Shown here: piece by piece, positions 36,146 to 45,165 of the stretch
How the letters are laid out: each line of letters begins with the position of its first letter
Numbering within the stretch: the first letter of the stretch is position 1
DNA from: Clostridium sp. AF27-2AA
GTDB lineage: Bacteria > Bacillota > Clostridia > Lachnospirales > Lachnospiraceae
Reading direction: 5' to 3'
DNA length: 64,000 nucleotides
Assembly (NCBI RefSeq): GCF_003478505.1
Contig: NZ_QUFI01000002.1
Location: forward strand, 62,001 to 126,000
The notes under the pieces: model-generated
The model's database searches: none
What the model was told of the DNA's origin: nothing
What the model saw: only the letters and a program-made list of their open reading frames with translations
Position numbers and translations under genes: made by a program

Positions 36146-36174
36146 TTGTGATTATGTGTGGTATTCTGTACATA
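36146..36174 (+). promoter_or_regulatory. Promoter of the prpD-fumarase operon
   Basis: TTGTGA (36146-36151), 17-base spacer, TACATA (36169-36174). The predicted start falls at the TGGTATACCA palindrome. Confidence 0.65.
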
Positions 36175-36179
36175 AGAAC

Positions 36180-36189
36180 TGGTATACCA
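36180..36189. promoter_or_regulatory. TGGTATACCA operator at the prpD promoter
   Basis: Perfect palindrome just downstream of the prpD -10 box, in the gntR/prpD divergent region. A bound repressor would block initiation. Confidence 0.65.
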
Positions 36190-36256
36190 CCAGTGAAAAC
36201 GACAAAATCCGTGTTTTTGTTTATTACGAATTCATTCATCTGTGAGGAGGTTTTAT

Positions 36257-37627
36257 ATGAGCAGTTCAAATCAGGAAACCCGGAAACTGGCCGCTTATAT
36301 CAAGGATATGAATTATGACCATTTTGATGAACATACCATTGACATCACCAAAATGTGTATCCTCGATTTCATGGGCGTAGCCATTGCCGGTTCCGCAAAG
36401 AAAGAATCATCCATCTGGAAAGAATATTATGCCGAGAAGGTAACCGCTCCCCAGGCCAGCCTGTTCCAACCTGGTTTTCAGAATATGACTGCTGAGCAGG
36501 CCGCCGCGCTGAACGCGGTATTTGGCCACGTCATGGATATGGACGATGTGCACAACGCATCCATCACCCATCTGGCTGTCATCACCGTTCCGACCGCTTT
36601 TGCCCTTGCGCAGAAGCTTCACCTGAGCGGCAGACAGGTAATCGAAGCAGTGGCTGCAGGCTATGAGGCAGGTGCCCGCATCGGAGAGACCATCAACCCT
36701 TCCTCCTATAAATACTGGCATACTACCGCGGTAGTTGGTGCCTTTTCCTCCGGTGCCACCGCCTCTAAGCTGCTTGGTCTCACGGAAGAACAGATGGTAA
36801 ACTGCTTTGGCTCCGCTGGAACCCAGGCTGCGGGCCTGTGGGAATTCCTGGCAAGCGGATCCATGAGCAAGGTTCTTCACACCGCAAATGCGAACCTCTG
36901 CGGTATGCGGGCTGCTGAGCTTGCAAAACTTGGCTTTACCGGTGCCCCTGCCATTCTGGAGGGAGAGCGTGCTTTTGTAAATGCCCTTGCCCCTGAGCAT
37001 GACATGAACAATCTGGTAAAGGGCTTCGGCGAAGGCTATCGTATCACGGAAAACTCATTCAAGCCATATGCATGCTGCCGCCACACCCATTCCGCAGATT
37101 ACTGTGTTGAGAAGATTCTTGCAGCGCATGACATCAATCCGGACGATATCGTATCCATTACGGACGATACCTACAGCACCGCGGTACAGACCACAAACAA
37201 CCCATATCCGGAGAATCCGTATGCAGCCAAGTTCAGTGTTCAGTTCTGTATTGCCGCTGCCATCATCTTACGGGATTTAAGCGACCGGGTATTTACCATC
37301 GAGAACATCAACAATCCGAAGATCAAAGAGCTGATGTCCAAGATCAAAGTCAACATCAGTCCGAAGCTGGATGACGAGTTCCATCAGGATCCGAACCAGT
37401 GGTCCCACAAGCTCACCATCACCATGAAGAACGGCGAGGTTATCACGAATCAGGTAGATTACCCGATCGGTGACTTCAAGAATCCATTCGACTGGGCTAT
37501 GGCTGACCGCAAATTCCGCCTGCTGACGGAGGATATGCTTGGTGCCGACGTGGTTACCCACCTGTTAGACAACCTGCATAACCTGGAAACATTCGATGAT
37601 ATCAACAAAGTATTTCAATTATCATAA
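36257..37627 (+). CDS. MmgE/PrpD family hydro-lyase/decarboxylase/epimerase
   Basis: A 456-residue MmgE/PrpD protein (DFMGVAIAGS near the N-terminus, HVMDMDDVHNASITHLAVI, and the conserved KPYACCRHTHSADYCVEK). The family includes 2-methylcitrate dehydratase, cis-aconitate decarboxylase and iminodisuccinate epimerase, so substrate is open. No other methylcitrate-cycle gene is present, and it heads an operon with a fumarase/tartrate dehydratase pair, so an acid feeding fumarate or oxaloacetate is more likely (inference). ATG 36257 has GAGGAGGTTTTAT; a GTG at 36242 would include the ribosome site. Confidence 0.9.
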   Translation: MSSSNQETRKLAAYIKDMNYDHFDEHTIDITKMCILDFMGVAIAGSAKKESSIWKEYYAEKVTAPQASLFQPGFQNMTAEQAAALNAVFGHVMDMDDVHNASITHLAVITVPTAFALAQKLHLSGRQVIEAVAAGYEAGARIGETINPSSYKYWHTTAVVGAFSSGATASKLLGLTEEQMVNCFGSAGTQAAGLWEFLASGSMSKVLHTANANLCGMRAAELAKLGFTGAPAILEGERAFVNALAPEHDMNNLVKGFGEGYRITENSFKPYACCRHTHSADYCVEKILAAHDINPDDIVSITDDTYSTAVQTTNNPYPENPYAAKFSVQFCIAAAIILRDLSDRVFTIENINNPKIKELMSKIKVNISPKLDDEFHQDPNQWSHKLTITMKNGEVITNQVDYPIGDFKNPFDWAMADRKFRLLTEDMLGADVVTHLLDNLHNLETFDDINKVFQLS

Positions 37628-37656
37628 ACCCAATACCATTTAAGGAGGTTTTTATT

Positions 37657-38541
37657 ATGGAAAAAGAACTGATGAAAGAAGCCATGCATGATGCCTGCAT
37701 CAGAGCCGTAACCGAAATTTCAGCTGATGTAAAAGCACTGGTTCAGGCTGCTCTGGACCGTGAAACCAACGAGACCGCAAAGAGCATGCTTTCTTCCATG
37801 CTGGAGAACCTGGATATTGCAAAGGCCCAGGACAAGGCAGTCTGCCAGTCCCCGGGATATCCGACCACCTGGATTTCCTATGGCGATGACAATTTCCCGT
37901 CTTTCGCAAAAGAGACCATCGCAGAAGCACTTGGCGAAGCTACCAAAAAAGGCTATCTCCGTCCGAGTATCGTAGATCCGTTAACCCGTCACAATCCTGG
38001 CAATAACACCGGTAAGGGTGTTCCGAATATTGAGTACCAGTACAATCCGGGTCAGGATTATGTGGATTTCATTATCAGCTTCAAGGGCTGCGGCGCAGAG
38101 CTTGGTAACGCCATGAAGATTTTTACCACTGCTACCTTAAAGCTGGACAAAGATTTTGAGGGCTTAAAACGTTTCGTTCTGGAAACCGCCATCAACGCAG
38201 GCGGCAAGCCATGCCCGCCGTTTGGTATCGGTATCGGTATCGGCGGACAGATGGATATCGCATCCAAATTAAGCCGTGAAGCAATCAGCACCCGTAACTG
38301 GTCCGACACCAATCCGGATCCGCTCCTTGCAAGACTGGAAGACGAGCTGCGTGACAACATCAACAAGCTCGGCCTTGGCGCAGCAGGCACCGGCGGTGAC
38401 ACCGTATGTCTGGCTGTTAAGATCGGAACTGCCGCAACTCATACCGCAATTGCTCCGGTAGCCATCAACTTCCACTGCTGGGTAGCAAGACGTGCCGGCA
38501 TCCGTATGTACAACGACGGACGCATTGAAAAACTTCTGTAA
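37657..38541 (+). CDS. Class I fumarate hydratase / L-tartrate dehydratase alpha subunit
   Basis: A 294-residue catalytic subunit of the two-part class I hydro-lyases. The three cysteine ligands of the [4Fe-4S] cluster appear in AVCQSPGYPT, FKGCGAE and GKPCPPFGIG. PLTRHNPGNNTG and GTGGDT are other family segments. It adds or removes water: fumarate to malate or tartrate to oxaloacetate. Sequence alone does not separate the two. Starts 29 bases after prpD with AAGGAGGTTTTTATT and is paired with the beta subunit gene 33 bases on. Oxygen-labile clusters suit a strict anaerobe. Confidence 0.92.
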   Translation: MEKELMKEAMHDACIRAVTEISADVKALVQAALDRETNETAKSMLSSMLENLDIAKAQDKAVCQSPGYPTTWISYGDDNFPSFAKETIAEALGEATKKGYLRPSIVDPLTRHNPGNNTGKGVPNIEYQYNPGQDYVDFIISFKGCGAELGNAMKIFTTATLKLDKDFEGLKRFVLETAINAGGKPCPPFGIGIGIGGQMDIASKLSREAISTRNWSDTNPDPLLARLEDELRDNINKLGLGAAGTGGDTVCLAVKIGTAATHTAIAPVAINFHCWVARRAGIRMYNDGRIEKLL

Positions 38542-38574
38542 TCAGTATCGGATCAGAAAGGAGATCACAATCTT

Positions 38575-39165
38575 ATGGAAAAGAAAGTTCTTACTATGCC
38601 TATTAAAGAAGAGGATGTCCGTGAGTTAAAACTCGGCGACGTCGTATATCTGACCGGCCATATCTTTACATCCAGAGATATGGGACATTTAAGAATCCGC
38701 CAGTTACTGGAGAAAGGTGAGCCGCTGCCGAAGGATTTCCACGGCGCTGCTATCTTCCACGCTGGCCCGGTATGTTTAAAGAATGAGGATGGTTCCTGGC
38801 GCTTAAACGTAATCGGACCGACCACCAGCATCCGCATGGAGCCGTACGCTGACATGGTTGGAAAACTTGGTGTCAGAGCCGTTGTCGGAAAGGGCGGCAT
38901 GGAGAAAGATACTCTGGCAGCCTGTGAAAAATATGGCTATGTTTACCTTCAGGCAGCTCCTGGCTGTGCTGCGAAACTTGCACAGGGAATCAAGGGTATT
39001 CAGGATGTTACCTGGTTTGAGATGGGTATGCCGGAGGCACTCTGGGATCTGGAAGCCGTTGAATTTGGTCCGCTGGTAGTCGGCATGGATACTCACGGAA
39101 ACAGCATCTATAAGAATCTGAAGGAAGCAGCTTTCAAGAAACTGGATGAGATTTATCCGGCATAA
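38575..39165 (+). CDS. Class I fumarate hydratase / L-tartrate dehydratase beta subunit
   Basis: A 196-residue beta subunit. Family motifs: TGHIFTSRDMGHLR, GPTTSIRMEPY, VGKGGM. It completes the active site of the alpha subunit encoded just upstream. Starts after GGAGATCACAATCTT. It is the last gene before a strong terminator at 39248. The window also has a class II fumarase, so this pair may serve tartrate or another hydroxy-acid rather than malate (inference). Confidence 0.92.
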   Translation: MEKKVLTMPIKEEDVRELKLGDVVYLTGHIFTSRDMGHLRIRQLLEKGEPLPKDFHGAAIFHAGPVCLKNEDGSWRLNVIGPTTSIRMEPYADMVGKLGVRAVVGKGGMEKDTLAACEKYGYVYLQAAPGCAAKLAQGIKGIQDVTWFEMGMPEALWDLEAVEFGPLVVGMDTHGNSIYKNLKEAAFKKLDEIYPA

Positions 39166-39247
39166 CTTGCAATTTCATACAAAATCCAGTATGATGAAAC
39201 CAGTGTTTCTGCATTCAATGCGGCACTGAGGTATAATATGATCATAA

Positions 39248-39305
39248 CAGCGCTGGGCGGCAGGCCCGGGGTGGCCCCCGTCCTGCTCTCCAGGGCTGTT
39301 TTTGT
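39248..39305 (+). terminator. Terminator after the prpD-fumarase operon
   Basis: Nested GC-rich stem (CAGC/GCTG outside, CTGG/CCAG, GCAGG/CCTGC, GGGG/CCCC inside) followed by TTTTTG. A TATAAT-like word at 39233 lies just before it, so short transcripts through it are possible. Confidence 0.8.
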
Positions 39306-39340
39306 TTTAAAATTAACGATTTAAGGAGGGTTTTTACAAC

Positions 39341-40705
39341 ATGGAGTACAGAACAGAACATGATTCAATGGGCGAGGTTCAGGTCCCTGCAGACCGCTAC
39401 TGGGGTGCACAGACTCAAAGAAGCTACCAGAACTTCCGGATCGGCATCGAGAAAATCCCGAACGAAGTCATCCGCGCTTTTGCAATCTTAAAAAAGGCAG
39501 CCGCTATGGCCAACAACCGTCTTGGCAAAATGGATGACAAACGCGCTGGACTGATTGCCCAGGCCTGCGATGAGATTCTGGAGGGCAGGCTGGAGGGCAA
39601 CTTCCCGTTAGCTGTATGGCAGACCGGAAGCGGCACCCAGTCCAATATGAACGTAAATGAGGTCATTGCCAACCGGGCCAATGAGATTGCCGGTGAGAAG
39701 CTGATCCATCCAAATGACCATTCGAATATGTCCCAGAGTTCCAATGACACGTTTCCGACGGCCATGCACATTGCGGCAGCTACCGAGATTGAAGACAAGC
39801 TCTTCCCGGCCATCGACCGACTGACAGCAACCTTTGACCGCCTGATGAAGGAAAATGAAGGCATCATCAAGACCGGACGCACCCATCTGCAGGATGCAAC
39901 CCCGATCACCTTCTCCCAGGAGATCAGCGGCTGGAAAAATATGCTGGAGAAATCCAAAGCCATGCTGGAGCTGGCGCTTCCGGGACTTCGTGAGCTGGCT
40001 CTGGGCGGAACCGCAGTCGGAACCGGCTTAAACGCACCGAAGGGCTTTGACACTGAGGTAGCAAAGGCCGTTTCCGAGCTGACCGGCAAACCGTTTGTAA
40101 CTGCATCCAACAAGTTCCACTCTCTCACCAGCAAGGACGAGCTGGTATTCGCTCACGGCGCATTAAAAGGCCTTGCGGCGGATATGATGAAAATCGCCAA
40201 CGATGTACGCTGGCTGGCCAGCGGCCCGCGCTGCGGCTTAGGCGAAATCTTTATTCCGGAGAACGAGCCGGGAAGCTCTATCATGCCGGGTAAGGTAAAT
40301 CCGACCCAGTGTGAGTCCGTTACCATGGTAGCAGTCCAGGTGATCGCCAACGATACCGCAGTCGGTATGGCAGCATCCCAGGGCAACTTTGAGCTGAACG
40401 TATTTATGCCGGTGCTGATCTACAACTTCCTGCAGTCCGTCCGCCTGTTAACCGACTCCCTGACCTCCTTCAACGACAACTGCGCATGCGGCATCCGCGC
40501 CAACAAGGAAAAGATGGATGACAACCTGCACCGGTCCCTGATGCTGGTTACCTGCCTGAATCCATACATCGGATACGAGAACGCAGCCAAGACCGCCAAA
40601 AAGGCTTACAAGGAAAATATTTCCCTGAAGGATGCCTGCGTAGCCCTGGGATTCCTGACCGCAGAGCGTTTTGACGAGGTATTTAAACCGGAACAGATGG
40701 TATAA
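39341..40705 (+). CDS. fumC: Class II fumarate hydratase
   Basis: A 454-residue fumarase C. Visible motifs: WQTGSGTQSNMNVNEV near residue 95, TGRTHLQDATPITF, and the family signature GSSIMPGKVNPTQ around residue 311. Aspartase has the same fold, but the WQTGSGTQSNMN and short length favour FumC. It interconverts fumarate and malate and is followed 43 bases later by malic enzyme, giving a direct fumarate-to-pyruvate branch. AAGGAGGGTTTTTACAAC precedes the ATG. Confidence 0.93.
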   Translation: MEYRTEHDSMGEVQVPADRYWGAQTQRSYQNFRIGIEKIPNEVIRAFAILKKAAAMANNRLGKMDDKRAGLIAQACDEILEGRLEGNFPLAVWQTGSGTQSNMNVNEVIANRANEIAGEKLIHPNDHSNMSQSSNDTFPTAMHIAAATEIEDKLFPAIDRLTATFDRLMKENEGIIKTGRTHLQDATPITFSQEISGWKNMLEKSKAMLELALPGLRELALGGTAVGTGLNAPKGFDTEVAKAVSELTGKPFVTASNKFHSLTSKDELVFAHGALKGLAADMMKIANDVRWLASGPRCGLGEIFIPENEPGSSIMPGKVNPTQCESVTMVAVQVIANDTAVGMAASQGNFELNVFMPVLIYNFLQSVRLLTDSLTSFNDNCACGIRANKEKMDDNLHRSLMLVTCLNPYIGYENAAKTAKKAYKENISLKDACVALGFLTAERFDEVFKPEQMV

Positions 40706-40748
40706 TTTCATTTTTTATAACAAGATCATAGCAAAGGAGAACAAGAAC

Positions 40749-41918
40749 ATGGATATCAACGAAGCTTCTTTAAAAATGCACTATGAGTTAGGCGGCAAGA
40801 TCGAGGTTGTTTCCCGCAAGAAAATCGAGACCAGAGAGGATCTGTCCCTGGCTTACACTCCAGGCGTTGCAGAACCGTGCCGCGTCATCGCCAAGGACTA
40901 CGAGCAGTCCTTTAAGCTGACCCGCCGTGGGAATCTGGTTGCTGTCATCACTGACGGCACTGCTGTTCTGGGGCTTGGCGACATCGGACCGGCCGCAGGC
41001 ATGCCAGTTATGGAAGGCAAATGTGCACTCTTCAAGGAGTTCGCCGACGTAGACGCATTCCCGATCTGCATCGATTCCAAGGATACCGACACTATCGTCC
41101 AGACCATCTACCTGATCTCCAAGAGCTTCGGCGGCATCAACCTGGAGGATATTGCTGCTCCGCGCTGCTTCGAAATTGAGCGCCGCTTAAAGGAGATCTG
41201 CGACATCCCGGTATTCCACGATGACCAGCATGGTACCGCCATCGTCGTTGCTGCAGCCCTGATCAATGCCATGAAGGTAACCAAAAAAGAGATGGGCAAG
41301 ATGCGCATCGTCATCAACGGCGCAGGCGCAGCCGGCATCGCAATTGGTAAGCACCTCATCAACATGGGCTTCGGTAATGTAATCATGTGCGATATCAATG
41401 GCATCATCTGCGAAGGTGATGAGGGCTTAAATGCCGGCCAGGAAGAGATTTCCCATGTCAGCAACTTAAACCACGAGCACGGCAAGCTGGCAGACGCCTT
41501 AAAGGGTGCTGACGCATTCATCGGTGTATCCCGCCCGGGCCTGGTAACCAAAGAGATGGTTTCCACCATGAACAATGGTATCGTCTTCGCTATGGCTAAC
41601 CCGACCCCGGAGATCATGCCGGATGAGGCACTGGCTGGCGGCGCTGCGGTTGTAGGTACCGGTCGTTCCGACTTCCCGAACCAGATCAACAATGTTCTGG
41701 TATTTCCGGGTGTCTTCAAAGGTGCGCTCTCCGTTCGTGCGAAAGAGATCACCGAACTGATGAAGGAGCGTGCTTCCTACGCCATCGCAAGCCTGATTCC
41801 GGACGACCAGCTGACCGCAGAGAACATCATCGCTTCCCCGCTTGACAAGACCGTAGCTGACGTAGTCGCTAAGGCTGTAGCTGACACCGCTGTAGAGCAG
41901 GGCATCGCAAGAGTTTAA
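40749..41918 (+). CDS. NAD(P)-dependent malic enzyme
   Basis: A 389-residue malic enzyme of the short bacterial type. Segments: [10 protein letters not shown], the metal/substrate motif [13 protein letters not shown], dinucleotide site [13 protein letters not shown] and [13 protein letters not shown]. It decarboxylates malate to pyruvate with reduction of NAD(P). I chose the ATG at 40749 (AAAGGAGAACAAGAAC upstream); an in-frame start at 40671 would overlap fumC. With fumC it supplies pyruvate and NADH, and the facing FrdAB would consume fumarate, so the two can balance redox (inference). Confidence 0.94.
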   Translation: MDINEASLKMHYELGGKIEVVSRKKIETREDLSLAYTPGVAEPCRVIAKDYEQSFKLTRRGNLVAVITDGTAVLGLGDIGPAAGMPVMEGKCALFKEFADVDAFPICIDSKDTDTIVQTIYLISKSFGGINLEDIAAPRCFEIERRLKEICDIPVFHDDQHGTAIVVAAALINAMKVTKKEMGKMRIVINGAGAAGIAIGKHLINMGFGNVIMCDINGIICEGDEGLNAGQEEISHVSNLNHEHGKLADALKGADAFIGVSRPGLVTKEMVSTMNNGIVFAMANPTPEIMPDEALAGGAAVVGTGRSDFPNQINNVLVFPGVFKGALSVRAKEITELMKERASYAIASLIPDDQLTAENIIASPLDKTVADVVAKAVADTAVEQGIARV

Positions 41919-41938
41919 TGACAACAATAAAAAAATAT

Positions 41939-41967
41939 GGGGCTGCCGCTATTGCGACAGCCCCTTT
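41939..41967. terminator. Bidirectional terminator between malic enzyme and frdA
   Basis: A GGGGCTG/CAGCCCC stem (41939-41945 with 41958-41964) between convergent genes. T-rich sequence follows on both strands. Confidence 0.75.
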
Positions 41968-41973
41968 CGCATC

Positions 41974-43584
41974 CTATAAGCTTCTCTCTCTGCGCGCATA
42001 CGGCGGAAGAAGAAGCGGAGATACACGGTCGGTGTGAATGCCGGCAGCTTCCAGCTCCTCGGCAAACTTCTCCACATGATCCAGATTCGGTGTGCCAAGC
42101 TCTACTTCATGGGTAAGCTCTGCGGCATGCTTTCCTGCATCACGGCCAAATACAATGATATCTAACAGGGAGTTGCCCATCAGACGGTTGCGTCCGTGGA
42201 TTCCTCCGACAGCCTCGCCTGCTACCAGCAGGTTCGGGATGTTGATGGTCGCGCAGTCTGCGCCGATCTCCAGACCGCCATTCTGATAATGCAGGGTCGG
42301 GTAGATCAGGATCGGCACCTTACGCATATCAATGCCATAGTTCATGTACATACGTAGCATAGCCGGGATACGCTTCTCAATGGTTCCCTCGCCGTGGATC
42401 ATCTCGATCATCGGGGTATCCAGCCATACGCCATAGCCGCCGCCCGGAGTCGGAACACCATTTCCGCGTGCCGTGCACTCACGGATAATAGACGCTGCGG
42501 ATACATCACGGGTCTCCAGCGGATGCATGAAGGCTTCGCCCTCACAGTTTACCAGCTGGGCACCTACGGAACGTACCTTCTCGGTTACCAGGGCACCAAA
42601 CAGCTGAGCCGGGTAAGCAACACCGGTCGGGTGATACTGAATGGTATCCTGGTACAGCAGATTTGCTCCTGCACGGTATCCCAGAACCAGTCCATCTGCA
42701 GTTGCGCCGTAGTGATTGGAGGTCGGGAAGCCCTGGTAATGCAGGCGTCCTGCGCCGCCGGTTGCAATAATAACAACCTTTGCTCTTACGATCAGGTACT
42801 CATCTGTCTCCATATTCTGGAGAACCGCACCTGCTACCTGGCCCTTCTCATCTTTGATCAGCTCAATCGCGGAAGTAAAATCTACAACCGGAATGCCACG
42901 ATTGATGACTTCATCGCGCAGTACACGCATGATCTCTGCACCAGAGTAATCGGCACAGGCATGCATTCTCTTTCTGGAAGTACCGCCGCCGTGGGTGGTT
43001 ACCATGGTGCCATCCGGGTTCTTATCGAACATAACACCCAGATCGTTCAGCCACTGAATGGCTTCCGGTGCTTCCATAACCAGTTTGGATAACAGCTCCG
43101 GCTTTGCAGCGAAATGTCCGCCGCCGAACGCATCCAGATAATGTCTCTGCGGAGAGTCGTTCTCTTTGTCTGCTGCCTGGATGCCGCCCTCTGCCATCAT
43201 GGTGTTGGCGTCACCGATTCTTAACTTGGTCACAATCATGACGTTAGCTCCGCCATTGTGAGCCTCAATGGCTGCGGAAGCACCTGCTCCGCCGCCGCCG
43301 ATAACCAGAACATCCACATCGTAGTCCGGATGTGTAAGGTCAATATCCTTGCCCAGCACACGGCTGTTTGCCTGTAACAGATCTGCCAGCTCAGCCGGTG
43401 CCTTCTCGCCCTTGTTCGGGCCCATCTTTAAGGTTGCAAATCCGCTCTCCTTGTAGTCAGGATGAAACTCTTTCAGCAGATTGTCTTTTTCATCCGCATC
43501 CATACGACGTAATTCTTTTCCGATTCTGGATGTTCTGGATGCCTCTACTTTTTTAATGGATTCCAGCATTTCCTCTGTATACAT
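41974..43584 (-). CDS. frdA: Fumarate reductase/succinate dehydrogenase-type flavoprotein
   Basis: A 536-residue FAD protein. After an N-terminal extension of about 85 residues come the FAD site VLVIGGGGAGASAA, MAEGGIQAA, QYHPTGVAYP, the catalytic-arginine segment ETRDVSAASIIRE, LHYQNGG and GGIHGRNRLMGNSLLD. These match FrdA/SdhA. The covalent-FAD histidine of E. coli FrdA (HTVAAEGG) is asparagine here (NTMMAEGG), so FAD should bind non-covalently. No membrane anchor gene (frdC/D) is present, so the enzyme should be soluble. It is the last gene of the hdr-flx-frd operon. Fumarate is the likely acceptor, other enoates possible. Confidence 0.9.
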   Translation of the reverse strand: MYTEEMLESIKKVEASRTSRIGKELRRMDADEKDNLLKEFHPDYKESGFATLKMGPNKGEKAPAELADLLQANSRVLGKDIDLTHPDYDVDVLVIGGGGAGASAAIEAHNGGANVMIVTKLRIGDANTMMAEGGIQAADKENDSPQRHYLDAFGGGHFAAKPELLSKLVMEAPEAIQWLNDLGVMFDKNPDGTMVTTHGGGTSRKRMHACADYSGAEIMRVLRDEVINRGIPVVDFTSAIELIKDEKGQVAGAVLQNMETDEYLIVRAKVVIIATGGAGRLHYQGFPTSNHYGATADGLVLGYRAGANLLYQDTIQYHPTGVAYPAQLFGALVTEKVRSVGAQLVNCEGEAFMHPLETRDVSAASIIRECTARGNGVPTPGGGYGVWLDTPMIEMIHGEGTIEKRIPAMLRMYMNYGIDMRKVPILIYPTLHYQNGGLEIGADCATINIPNLLVAGEAVGGIHGRNRLMGNSLLDIIVFGRDAGKHAAELTHEVELGTPNLDHVEKFAEELEAAGIHTDRVSPLLLPPYARRERSL

Positions 43585-43599
43585 GACTTCATCCCTCCC

Positions 43600-44274
43600 T
43601 TATTTCTCGATATCGCGGTTATTGTACAGTTCCTTCATCTGGTCGATCGGGGTTTCCATGATCTGCTCAATCAGCTGATCATACTCGCCATGGCGAATCT
43701 CATCCACACGTTTCTCCAGATGTTTGCTTTCCGGTGCAATGTACTTACCAGTCAGTCTTCTGGCCAGCAGTCCTACCATCGGATGGGAGATTCCGGCCGG
43801 GCATCTGGTGGAACAGATTCCGCAGCTCACGCAGTCAAAGGATTCCTTTGCGCATTTCTCGAAATCACCTCTCTGGGCGTAGGCAATATACTGCATAACA
43901 TTTAACTTCTGCGGGCATGCCTTGGTGCAGGCATTACAGCCGATACAGCTGTAAATCTCCGGATACAGCTCCATCATAATCTGCTCGTTCGGGCGAAGAT
44001 CTTCGATGTCGTAAGTGCGTTTGTCGGTCGGGAAGAACGGAATGCTTGCCACATACATTCCCTCCTGTACCTGAGTCTGGCAGGCCAGGCAGGTCTTTAA
44101 CTCATTCTGTCCCTTGATGCGGTAGATTGTTGCGCAGGCACCGCAGAATCCGTGACGGCAGCCACAGCCTCTTACCAGTTTGTATCCGGCATACTCCATA
44201 GCGGTCATGATGGTCAGATCTGCCGGCACCGTATATTTTTTACCATAGAAATAAACATTTACCATTTCCTGCAT
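43600..44274 (-). CDS. frdB: Fumarate reductase-type iron-sulfur subunit
   Basis: A 224-residue Fe-S protein. It has an N-terminal [2Fe-2S] domain (CGCRHGFCGAC with a further CLACQ) and two 4Fe-4S-type motifs, CIGCNACTKACPQ and CVSCGICSTRCPAG. It is the electron partner of the flavoprotein encoded 15 bases downstream. It lies directly after flxA, so electrons from the Flx/Hdr complex could enter here in place of quinol (inference). AGGAAGGATAAAAAA precedes the ATG. Confidence 0.88.
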   Translation of the reverse strand: MQEMVNVYFYGKKYTVPADLTIMTAMEYAGYKLVRGCGCRHGFCGACATIYRIKGQNELKTCLACQTQVQEGMYVASIPFFPTDKRTYDIEDLRPNEQIMMELYPEIYSCIGCNACTKACPQKLNVMQYIAYAQRGDFEKCAKESFDCVSCGICSTRCPAGISHPMVGLLARRLTGKYIAPESKHLEKRVDEIRHGEYDQLIEQIMETPIDQMKELYNNRDIEK

Positions 44275-44310
44275 TTTTTTATCCTTCCTGATTATCCTCG
44301 TAATCCAGTC

Positions 44311-45165
44311 TTAGTACTCATCCGGCAGCTCGTCTACCTCGTCGCACCGGAATACCGGTCCGTCCTTGCAGACATACTTGGAACCGATGTTGCAGCGTCC
44401 GCATTTGCCGATGCCGCACTTCATGCGGAGTTCCAGGGTGGTATACACCTGGGTCTTCTCAAATCCCATCTCCTGCAGTGCCGCCAGCACAAATTTGATC
44501 ATGATCGGCGGTCCGCAGACCAGAACGGTTTTATCTACTGAGAATTCCAGTTCTTTTAAATAGGAAGGAACAAAGCCTACATGGCCGTCCCATTCCGGCT
44601 GCTCCCGGTCGATGGTCAGGTATACATTCACGCCCTTGTCTTTGGTCCACTCGTTCTGGATCTCATCCAGACCAACCAGATCTTCCTTGGAGCGGGAACC
44701 GTAAAGGATATCCACCGTACCATAATTTTCACGGTTATCCATCACGTAATTGATGACGGAACGAAGCGGTGCCAGGCCGATACCGCCTGCTACGAACAGA
44801 AGGTTCTGTCCCTTTAACACCGTTTCCACCGGGAATGCGTTGCCGTAAGGTCCTCTTACGGTCAGCTCATCTCCGACTTCCATGGTATGAAGATAATCGG
44901 TCAGGGTTCCGCAGCGCTTGATGCTGAACTCCTGATATTCTTTGTTGGTCGGGGAAGAGGTAATGGAAAACATAGCCTCGCCCACACCAGGTACGCTGAT
45001 CATGGCGCACTGTCCAGGCATATGCTCAAACAACTTTCCGCCCTCCGGACGCTCTACCCGGAATGTCTTGACATCCGGGGTCTGATCCTTGATATCCGTG
45101 ATCACACCGACCATCGGCACTAATTCATCGTGTTTATGGCTTCCGCCGCATCCACAGCTACACAT
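44311..45165 (-). CDS. flxA: FlxA-type FAD/NAD(P) oxidoreductase subunit
   Basis: A 284-residue ferredoxin-NADP reductase-like protein of the dihydroorotate dehydrogenase electron-transfer/sulfhydrogenase-gamma type. FAD site FSITSSPTN, NAD site LLFVAGGIGLAPLRS, VCGPPIMIKF, and a C-terminal cluster motif CGIGKCGRCNIGSKYVC. A short N-terminal CSCGCGGSHKHD tail may bind metal. It should oxidise NADH and pass electrons to FlxBC, as in flavin oxidoreductase FlxABCD complexes attached to HdrABC. Overlaps flxB by eight bases. Confidence 0.87.
   Translation of the reverse strand: MCSCGCGGSHKHDELVPMVGVITDIKDQTPDVKTFRVERPEGGKLFEHMPGQCAMISVPGVGEAMFSITSSPTNKEYQEFSIKRCGTLTDYLHTMEVGDELTVRGPYGNAFPVETVLKGQNLLFVAGGIGLAPLRSVINYVMDNRENYGTVDILYGSRSKEDLVGLDEIQNEWTKDKGVNVYLTIDREQPEWDGHVGFVPSYLKELEFSVDKTVLVCGPPIMIKFVLAALQEMGFEKTQVYTTLELRMKCGIGKCGRCNIGSKYVCKDGPVFRCDEVDELPDEY

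Noticed and set aside
39170..39305. GGGGTGG-containing stretch as a third copy of the palindromic repeat
   Set aside because: Only a short GC-rich word is shared; the rest is a normal nested terminator.
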